From NCBI GenBank assembly GCA_030043595.1, contig JASHXJ010000235.1:1-5447 (forward strand): a DNA stretch of 5,447 nucleotides, given 5' to 3'. The notes under the pieces were generated by a model. It was not told where the DNA came from, searched no databases, and saw only the letters and a program-made list of their open reading frames with translations. The stretch comes from Trebonia sp. Its GTDB lineage: Bacteria; Actinomycetota; Actinomycetes; Streptosporangiales; Streptosporangiaceae. The stretch's first letter is position 1, and each line of letters begins with the position of its first letter. A program made the position numbers and the translations under genes. Below, one piece after another: positions 1 through 5,447 of this stretch.

Positions 1-1808
1 AGGCGGCCGCGCAGGACGCGCCGCTGCTGCACGACGGCGCCGCCAGCAACGTCGCCTTCACCAGGCGCATGGTGGCCGGGGACGCCGCCGCGGCGTTCGC
101 GGCCGCCGCCTACCGGGTCGGGCAGCGGATGGTCAGCCAGCGGGTGGCGCCGGTGGCGCTCGAGCCCCGCGGCGTGCTCGCCACCCCGGCCGAGGACGGC
201 CGGCTGCACGTGCGGATCTCCACCCAGCGGCCGCACGGGATGCGGAACTGGCTCGCCGGGCTGCTCGGCCTGCCGCCGGAACAGCTGCGCGTGGTCGTCG
301 GCGACATGGGCGGCGGGTTCGGCGCCAAGGGCCCGGTGTACCCCGACCAGGTGGCGGTGATCGCCGCCGCGCGGGCGCTTGGCCGTCCGGTGAAGTGGGT
401 GGAGGAGCGCGGCGAGTCGTTCCTGGCCACCACGCACGGCCGCGACCAGGTGGCCGACCTGGAGCTGGCCGTGGACGCCGCCGGGCGGATCACCGCGATG
501 CGCGGGTCCGTGCACGCGAGCTTCGGCGCCTACTTCACGCCGAACGGCCCAGGCTCCCTCCTTGGCCGCCTCGGCCCGATGCTCCCGCAGGGATACCGGA
601 TCGAGAACTTCGACTTCCAGCTCACCGGCGTGTTCGCGAACACGACGCCGATCGGGCCGTACCGCGGGGCCGGCCGGCCGGAGGCCGCCTACTTCTGCGA
701 GCGCCTCGTGGACCTGGTGGCCCGCGAGACCGGGCTGGACCCGGCCGAGGTGCGGCGGCGCAACTTCATCCGGCCCGGCGATTTCCCGTACACCACGTGC
801 ACAGGGCTGACCTACGACAGCGGCGACTACCTGGCCGGCCTCGAGCTGGCCCTGGACAAGGCCGGCTACGACGAGTTCGCGGCGCGGCGGTCCAGGGCGG
901 CTGCCGCCGGCCAGCTGCTCGGCCTCGGGATCGCCTCGTTCGTCGAGCCGGGCGGGGTAACGCCCCGCGGACCCGGCGGCCCCGCCGCGGGCGGCGCCGC
1001 CGGCGACCAGGCGACCGTGACGGTCTCCGCGTCCGGCGCGGTGACCGTCGCCGTGGGCACGAGCAGCCACGGGCAGGGCCACGAGACGGCCTTCGCGCAG
1101 CTCGCCGCCGATCTGCTCGGGGTGGGCTACGACGACGTGACGGTGCTGTTCGGCGACACCGACACCGCGCCGTTCGGGTACGGGACGTTCGGGTCGCGCA
1201 GCGCGGTCGCGGGCGGGACGGCGGTGTTCAACGCGTGCCAGGCGGTGCTCGAGGCCGCCCGCCGGGTGGACGCGCCGATGTCGCTGGCGGAGGCGGCGGC
1301 GCGGCTCGGCGGCATCACCGCGACCGCCTCCTCCGGCGCGCCGCCGGAGACCTACGCCTCCGGCACGTACGCGTGCGTGGTGTCGGTCGACCCGGAGACC
1401 GGCCAGGTGCGGCTGCTGCGGGTCGTCGCGGTCGACGACTGCGGCGTGGTGATCAACCCGCTGCTCGTCGAGGGCCAGGTGCACGGCGCGGTCGCGCAGG
1501 GCGCCGGCCAGGCGCTGTCCGAGCACGTGCGGTACGACTCGGCCGGGCAGCCGATGTCCGCGTCGCTGCTGGACTACGCGGTGCCGTTCGCCGCCTCGCT
1601 CCCGGCGATCGAGTCCTACCTGCTGTCGACGCCGTCGCCGGTCAACCCGCTCGGCGTCAAGGGCATGGGCGAGAGCGGCACGATCGGCGTGCTGCCGGCC
1701 ATCGTCAACGCCGTCATGGACGCGCTGCGCCCTTACGGCATCCGCCACCTCGACATGCCGCTCACCCCGGAGAAGATCTGGGCCGCCATCCAGGCCGCCC
1801 GTCGCTGA
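1..1808 (+). CDS. Xanthine dehydrogenase family molybdopterin-binding subunit (form II CoxL-like), 5' partial
   Basis: Large, molybdenum-cofactor-binding subunit of a molybdenum hydroxylase of the xanthine dehydrogenase/CO dehydrogenase family, normally a cytoplasmic partner of a FAD subunit (CoxM-like) and a 2Fe-2S subunit (CoxS-like). The frame is open to the left edge (first full codon at 3), and the residues before the ATG at 69 already match the family (LLHDGAASNVAF). The ATG at 69 is therefore internal, the true start is upstream, and roughly 140-150 residues are missing. Visible cofactor signatures are GDMGGGFGAKG (300-332), PYRGAGR (657-677), the SSHGQGHET stretch near 1063-1089, GTFGSRSAVAGG near 1182-1217, and GMGESG near 1662-1679 with the conserved catalytic glutamate at 1671-1673. 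PYRGAGR resembles the AYRGAGR of form II proteins rather than the AYRCSFR of true CO dehydrogenase, so CO is an unlikely substrate; the real one is unknown. The stretch at about 1245-1330 looks shorter than usual in the family. The gene ends in TGA, 20 bases before the next gene. Confidence 0.93.
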   Translation, partial: AAAQDAPLLHDGAASNVAFTRRMVAGDAAAAFAAAAYRVGQRMVSQRVAPVALEPRGVLATPAEDGRLHVRISTQRPHGMRNWLAGLLGLPPEQLRVVVGDMGGGFGAKGPVYPDQVAVIAAARALGRPVKWVEERGESFLATTHGRDQVADLELAVDAAGRITAMRGSVHASFGAYFTPNGPGSLLGRLGPMLPQGYRIENFDFQLTGVFANTTPIGPYRGAGRPEAAYFCERLVDLVARETGLDPAEVRRRNFIRPGDFPYTTCTGLTYDSGDYLAGLELALDKAGYDEFAARRSRAAAAGQLLGLGIASFVEPGGVTPRGPGGPAAGGAAGDQATVTVSASGAVTVAVGTSSHGQGHETAFAQLAADLLGVGYDDVTVLFGDTDTAPFGYGTFGSRSAVAGGTAVFNACQAVLEAARRVDAPMSLAEAAARLGGITATASSGAPPETYASGTYACVVSVDPETGQVRLLRVVAVDDCGVVINPLLVEGQVHGAVAQGAGQALSEHVRYDSAGQPMSASLLDYAVPFAASLPAIESYLLSTPSPVNPLGVKGMGESGTIGVLPAIVNAVMDALRPYGIRHLDMPLTPEKIWAAIQAARR

Positions 1809-1816
1809 CCCGCGCG

Positions 1817-1822
1817 TATGGT
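1817..1822 (+). promoter_or_regulatory. Possible -10 element (TATGGT) for leaderless transcription, or weak ribosome site
   Basis: TATGGT fits the actinobacterial -10 pattern TAnnnT and ends six bases before the ATG at 1829. This is the geometry of leaderless genes, where transcription starts at or next to the A of the ATG. No convincing -35 box is seen at the usual distance. The same bases contain GGTGG (1820-1824), one mismatch from GGAGG but only four bases from the ATG, so a poor Shine-Dalgarno site is the alternative. In that case the gene would be read through from the molybdenum hydroxylase gene. The sequence does not decide between the two. Confidence 0.35.
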
Positions 1823-1828
1823 GGTGCA

Positions 1829-3997
1829 ATGCGGGCACGCGAACCCGACGAGGACGGCTTCGTAGAGCGGGACGGGGTACGCGTCGGCTATGCCGTCTAC
1901 GGCACGGGAGAGCCGGCGATCCTGCTGCTGACGTCGTGGGCGATCGTGCACGCCCGGCAGTGGAAGGCCCAGGTGCCGTACCTTGCCCGGCGGTTCCGCG
2001 TGATCACCATCGAGGGCCGCGGCAACGGCCTCGCCGGCCGGCCGGCGACCGCGGACGCCTACAGCGACCGTGAGTACGTCGACGACGCGATCGCGGTGCT
2101 GGACGCGGCCGGGGTGGACCGGGCCGTGCTCGTCGGCCTGTCGCTCGGCGGCCGGCACGCCCTCCAGCTGGCAGCCTGGTATCCGCAGCGGGCGGCCGGG
2201 GTGATCGCGTTCGGTACGGCGCTGCCCTGGCCAGCGGCGCCGGACTTCGATATCCCGAAGGACGGCTACGACGGGTGGGGGAAGGCGAACCGGCACTACT
2301 GGCTGGCCGACTACCCCGGCTGGGTCGAGTTCTTCATGTCGCAGGTGTTCACCGAGCCGCACTCGGTCAAGCAGCGGGAGGACGGCGAGGGCTGGGGTCT
2401 GGAGACCACCGCCGAGACGCTGCTGCTGACTGTCCCGGCGGTGGCCGCGGCCACCGCGGCGGACGCCGAGGCCATCTGCCGGCAGGTGCGCTGCCCGGTC
2501 CTGGTCGTGCACGGCGACCACGACGGGATCGTGCCCTACGAGACCGGCGTGGCGCTGGCGCGCTGGACCGGCGGGCGGCTGGTGACGATCCACGGCGGCG
2601 GGCACGCCACGCCGATGCGCGATCCAGTCAAGGCGAACCTGCTGATCAGGGATTTCGCCGAGTCGCTGGGGCCGCGGCCGCCGTGCCGGGCGCCGCGGGC
2701 CTGGACCAGGGGGCGGGACCGGCGCAAGCGGGCCCTGTTCGTCAGCTCGCCGATCGGGCTCGGCCACGTCCGGCGCGACCTGGCCATCGCCGCCGAGCTG
2801 CGGGCCCGGCACCCGGACCTCGAGATCGACTGGCTCACCCAGCATCCGGTGACCGCGGTGCTTGCGGAGCAGGGCGAGCGGGTGCACCCGGCGTCGCGCT
2901 GGCTGGCCAGCGAGAGCTCCCATATCGAGTCAGAAGCGGGCGAGCACGACCTGAACGTGTTCCAGGCCATCCGCCGGATGGACGAGATCATGGCGGCGAA
3001 CTTCATGGTCTTCCACGACCTGGTCGCCGACGAGCCGTACGACCTGTGGATCGTCGACGAGGGCTGGGATGTCGACCATTTCCTGTTCGACAATCCCGAG
3101 CTCAAGCGGACGGCCTACGCGTGGCTCACCGATTTCGTGGGCTTTCTTCCGGTGCCCGAGGGCGGGGCGGCGGAAGCCGCCCTCACCGCGGACTGGAACG
3201 CGGAGCGGGTCGAGCAGCGCCGCCGCTACCCGCGGCTGCGGGACCAGTCGATCTTCGTAGGCAATCCCGGCGACCTCGTCGACACGCCGCTCGGGCCGGA
3301 ACTGCCGACCGCGCGCGACTGGGCCCTCGAGCGCTACGCCTTCGCCGGGTACGTCACCGGGTTCACCCCGCCCGCTGACCGCGAGGCGCTGCGCGCCGAG
3401 CTCGGCTACCGGCCCGGCGAGCGGGTCTGCCTGGTGGCCGTGGGCGGTTCCGGGGTGGGGGCGCCCCTGCTGCGCCGGGTCGCCGCCGCGTTCCCGCTGG
3501 CCGAGAAGAAGATCCCGGGCCTGCGGATGGTGGCCGTGACCGGGCCGCGGATCGACCCGGCGTCGGTGCCGGTGCCCGACGGCGTCGAAGTGCGCGGTTA
3601 CGTTCCCGGCCTGCACCGGCACCTGGCCGCCTGCGACCTGGCGGTGGTCCAGGGCGGGCTGACCACGTGCATGGAGCTGACCGCCGCGGGCAGGCCGTTC
3701 CTCTACCTGCCGCTCGCCCGCCATTTCGAGCAGCAGATCCACGTGCCGCGCCGGCTCGCGCAGTACCACGCGGGCACGCGCCTGGACTACGCGGTCGCCG
3801 ACCCCGAGTACCTCGCCGCGGCGATCGCCGCCGAGATCGACCGCCCGGCCGGTTACCGCCCCGTGGAGACCGACGGCGCTGCGCGGGCCGCATCGCTGCT
3901 GGCCGAGCTGCTGTTATCGGCCGGGAGCCGCGCCAGGGCGGTCTTGAGCTCGCCGCGCGATCCGATGCCGAGCTTGCGGTACACGTTGCGCAGGTGA
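1829..3997 (+). CDS. Alpha/beta hydrolase - GT-B glycosyltransferase fusion protein
   Basis: A 722-residue two-domain protein with no signal peptide or obvious membrane segment, so probably cytoplasmic. Residues about 12-281 form an alpha/beta hydrolase: nucleophile elbow GLSLGG with Ser105 (2141), acid Asp232 in GDHDGIVP (2522; Asp230 is an alternative), and His259 in GGGHATP (2603). The strand before Ser105 (ARQWKAQVPYLARRFRV, then EGRGNG) recalls hydrolase domains often fused to adenylate/guanylate cyclases in actinobacteria. A basic, Pro/Arg-rich linker (about 282-299) leads to a MurG/GT1/GT28-like glycosyltransferase at about 300-696. This shows an N-terminal GLGHVRRD loop (His313), a second-half nucleotide-fold strand VAVGGSGVG, and the donor-site region QGGLTTCMEL (Gly609-Gly610, Glu616) followed by HFEQQ (632-636). 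Donor and acceptor are unknown. The linker has no in-frame ATG, GTG or TTG, so this is one protein. ATG 1829 is chosen because homology begins just after it and the frame upstream is a shadow of the hydroxylase gene. The last about 26 residues lie antisense to the regulator's DNA-binding domain and are probably a non-conserved extension. Confidence 0.9.
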   Translation: MRAREPDEDGFVERDGVRVGYAVYGTGEPAILLLTSWAIVHARQWKAQVPYLARRFRVITIEGRGNGLAGRPATADAYSDREYVDDAIAVLDAAGVDRAVLVGLSLGGRHALQLAAWYPQRAAGVIAFGTALPWPAAPDFDIPKDGYDGWGKANRHYWLADYPGWVEFFMSQVFTEPHSVKQREDGEGWGLETTAETLLLTVPAVAAATAADAEAICRQVRCPVLVVHGDHDGIVPYETGVALARWTGGRLVTIHGGGHATPMRDPVKANLLIRDFAESLGPRPPCRAPRAWTRGRDRRKRALFVSSPIGLGHVRRDLAIAAELRARHPDLEIDWLTQHPVTAVLAEQGERVHPASRWLASESSHIESEAGEHDLNVFQAIRRMDEIMAANFMVFHDLVADEPYDLWIVDEGWDVDHFLFDNPELKRTAYAWLTDFVGFLPVPEGGAAEAALTADWNAERVEQRRRYPRLRDQSIFVGNPGDLVDTPLGPELPTARDWALERYAFAGYVTGFTPPADREALRAELGYRPGERVCLVAVGGSGVGAPLLRRVAAAFPLAEKKIPGLRMVAVTGPRIDPASVPVPDGVEVRGYVPGLHRHLAACDLAVVQGGLTTCMELTAAGRPFLYLPLARHFEQQIHVPRRLAQYHAGTRLDYAVADPEYLAAAIAAEIDRPAGYRPVETDGAARAASLLAELLLSAGSRARAVLSSPRDPMPSLRYTLRR
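3853..3997. other. 145-base tail-to-tail overlap of two convergent genes
   Basis: The fusion gene stops at TGA 3995-3997 (+) and the LuxR gene at TAA 3853-3855 (-), so both 3' ends are coding on both strands. The conserved glycosyltransferase domain ends near 3913 (LLAELL) and the conserved LuxR helix-turn-helix domain ends near 3928. The core domains thus almost abut, and each protein's non-conserved tail runs antisense into the other's domain. The two frames share the same third-codon-position column, so high third-position GC helps both strands stay free of stops. No intergenic terminator hairpin is possible here. Confidence 0.85.
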
Positions 3998-5447
3998 TAC
4001 TCGATCGTCTTCGGGCTCAGGAACAAGACGGCCGCTGTCTCCCTGGTGGTGCGGCCCTCGGCCAGGCTCAGCGCTATCTGCAGTTCCTGAGGGGTCAGGT
4101 CGCTGAGCGTGCTGACGTCGCGCCGTCGCGCCGTCTCGCCGGTGGCGGCGAGCTCGGCCCGCGCCATCTCCGCCCACGGGTCGGCGCCGAGATGGTCGAA
4201 CACGTCCACCGCGGCGCGCAGCTGCGCACGGGCCCGCACCCGCTGCCGCTCCCGGCGCAGCCGGGCGCCGTAGGCCAGGTGCGTGCGCCCGGTCTCGAAC
4301 GCGTCCGCCGTCTGGCCGTGCAGCTGCAGCGCGGTCTCGAAGTGGGCATCGGACTCACCGTCGGCGGCCACCAGCCCGCGGCAGCGCGCGGCCCGGGCCA
4401 GCGCCCAGGGCTGGGCCTTGGCACTCGCGTCCTCCCCGAATTCGCCGGCTGCCCTGGCCGCCTCTTTCTCGCGGCCGAGGCGCAGCCAGATCTCGGCCAG
4501 CTCAGGCAGCGGGGACGTGTCGGCGTCCAGGATGCCGCGCGAGCGGAGCACCGCCAGCTGCTCCTCGAAGTGCGCGAGCGCCGCTTCGGGCCTGCCCAGG
4601 CCCAGCTCCAGGTCACCCAGGGCGGTGATGGCCCACACCTCGCAGATGCCCAGGCCCAGTTCCCTGGACAGGCGCAGCGCCTCGGTCGCGTGCCCGTGGG
4701 ACTGCTGCGACCTGCCCTGCCTGGCTTCCAGCCAGCCGAGGCGGGCCAGCGCCACGGTGAGCTCGGTCCGCTGGCCCGTCTCCGTGGCCAGGGCGATCGC
4801 CTCGTGAAACCCGGCCTGCGCCTCGGCCCACCGGTCCGTGGCCGCCTGGTCGATCGCCACGTGGTTCAGCACGAAGGGCAGCGCGCCGATCGCGGACCTG
4901 CTGCGTGCCGCGGCCAGCGCGCGGTAGGCGAGCGCCCGCCCGACATCCGCCTCGCGCAGCCAGACCGAGCCCATGGCGGCCCACGCGAGCAGGCGGGGAT
5001 CGTCGCGGAGCTCATCGGATCGCTCCAGGAGCTCGACGGCCGCGCGGATCGGCGGCGCGCCAGGCTCGCCCTCGCCGGACAAGATCAGCGCCATGCCCCG
5101 CGTGATCAGCGTGAAGAACGCGGTCCGGCCGTTCGGGTCCGGCGGGGCGTACGACGCGGCCCGCTGCGCTGCCCGCCGCATGGTCACGGCGTCACCGGCG
5201 AAAAACGACGCGTACGCTGCTTCGGCGAGCATCACGACGGCTCGCTCCGGATCGGCCGGCGCGGCCCGCTCGGCGGCAGCCAGCAGGATTTCCTGCCCGG
5301 CGGTGCCGGGTCCGCGGTGCACGGCGATATGACCGCGCAGGTGCTCGATCGCGATGGCCACGTCCGCCGTGGCCGCGCGCCGGCCCGCCTGGTCCAGCAG
5401 CGCCACGGCGCGATCCGCCAGCCCGCCGAGCCAGGCGGCGTCGGCCG
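3853..5447 (-). CDS. LuxR-family (LAL/MalT-like) transcriptional regulator, 5' partial
   Basis: C-terminal about 530 residues of a large LuxR-type regulator. The frame is open to the right edge and the codons upstream of the GTG at 5406 continue family-like helical sequence (AAWLGGLADRAVALLDQAG). That GTG is therefore an internal valine, and the true start lies beyond the window. The region from about 4147 to 4989 is a series of TPR-like helical hairpins rich in Ala, Leu and Arg, as in the sensor region of LAL and MalT-type proteins. The C-terminal LuxR helix-turn-helix spans 3928-4107: it opens with LTPQELQIALSLAEG and carries the recognition segment SPKTIEYHLRNVYRKLGI (3964-4017). A 24-residue Ser/Ala-rich tail ends in TAA. 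Family knowledge predicts an N-terminal ATPase (AAA/NACHT-type) domain, for about 900 residues in total, but it is not visible here. The role would be ligand- or ATP-dependent transcription activation. The neighbouring convergent genes are possible targets, but nothing in the window proves it. A regulator lacking the ATPase domain cannot be excluded. Confidence 0.9.
   Translation of the reverse strand, partial: ADAAWLGGLADRAVALLDQAGRRAATADVAIAIEHLRGHIAVHRGPGTAGQEILLAAAERAAPADPERAVVMLAEAAYASFFAGDAVTMRRAAQRAASYAPPDPNGRTAFFTLITRGMALILSGEGEPGAPPIRAAVELLERSDELRDDPRLLAWAAMGSVWLREADVGRALAYRALAAARSRSAIGALPFVLNHVAIDQAATDRWAEAQAGFHEAIALATETGQRTELTVALARLGWLEARQGRSQQSHGHATEALRLSRELGLGICEVWAITALGDLELGLGRPEAALAHFEEQLAVLRSRGILDADTSPLPELAEIWLRLGREKEAARAAGEFGEDASAKAQPWALARAARCRGLVAADGESDAHFETALQLHGQTADAFETGRTHLAYGARLRRERQRVRARAQLRAAVDVFDHLGADPWAEMARAELAATGETARRRDVSTLSDLTPQELQIALSLAEGRTTRETAAVLFLSPKTIEYHLRNVYRKLGIGSRGELKTALARLPADNSSSASSDAARAAPSVSTGR

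Noticed and set aside
69..71. ATG as the true start of the hydroxylase subunit
   Set aside because: The frame is open to the window edge and the residues before it match the family. A start here would remove the N-terminal part of a conserved domain.
958..1015. GC-rich inverted-repeat-like run that could fold into hairpins
   Set aside because: It lies inside the hydroxylase coding frame with no U-tract and is explained by Gly/Pro/Ala codons in a variable loop.
395..1828. Upstream extension of the fusion gene's frame across the hydroxylase gene
   Set aside because: The translation is low-complexity Arg/Gly/Pro/Ala, typical of an off-frame reading of GC-rich coding DNA. Recognisable hydrolase homology begins only just after the ATG at 1829, and the other frame is clearly CoxL-like.
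2672..2740. A separate glycosyltransferase gene starting in the linker
   Set aside because: There is no in-frame ATG, GTG or TTG in the linker, and later in-frame ATGs fall after the essential N-terminal GLGH loop. A CTG at 2735 is inside the first strand and has no ribosome site.
1733..2923. 396-codon open frame on the minus strand opposite the hydrolase domain
   Set aside because: It is Arg/Gly/Pro/His-rich with no family resemblance and lies opposite a domain with an intact catalytic triad. It is a GC-driven shadow; the same holds for 2930-3769 (-) and 2275-3378 (+).
3853..4010. Bidirectional rho-independent terminator between the convergent genes
   Set aside because: The region is coding on one or both strands throughout. 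I could not find a stem followed by a T-run in either direction.
5404..5406. GTG as the true start of the LuxR regulator
   Set aside because: The frame continues to the right edge with LAL-like helical sequence, so this is more likely an internal Val codon of a longer protein.

Overview
The window comes from a very GC-rich genome (above 70% G+C by eye, nearly every third codon position G or C). This points to an actinomycete; the protein families fit (a CoxL-like molybdenum hydroxylase subunit, a cyclase-associated type of alpha/beta hydrolase, and a LAL-type LuxR regulator). The genus cannot be read from the sequence.

Layout: three long genes fill the window, and two of them run off its edges. 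Positions 1-1808 (+) hold the C-terminal about 600 residues of a xanthine dehydrogenase/CoxL-family molybdopterin-binding large subunit, whose start lies left of the window. After a 20-base gap, positions 1829-3997 (+) hold one uninterrupted 722-residue protein: an alpha/beta hydrolase domain fused to a GT-B glycosyltransferase domain (MurG/GT1/GT28-like). Facing it, positions 3853-5447 (-) hold the C-terminal about 530 residues of a TPR-rich LuxR-family transcriptional activator, whose N-terminus lies right of the window. The fusion gene and the regulator overlap tail to tail by 145 bases, leaving no intergenic space between them. No stretch over 300 bases lacks a gene. I see no tRNA, rRNA, CRISPR array, insertion sequence or convincing hairpin terminator.

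How the genes may work together (inference): the molybdenum hydroxylase would oxidise a small organic substrate. The 20-base spacing suggests the fusion protein is co-expressed with it, although a possible leaderless promoter sits directly before the fusion gene. The fusion protein combines a hydrolase and a sugar-transfer domain, which could act on the same or a linked metabolite (oxidation, hydrolysis or ester chemistry, then glycosylation). The convergent regulator is a candidate controller of the locus, but its target cannot be seen here. The most unusual items are the hydrolase-glycosyltransferase fusion and the 145-base antisense overlap.
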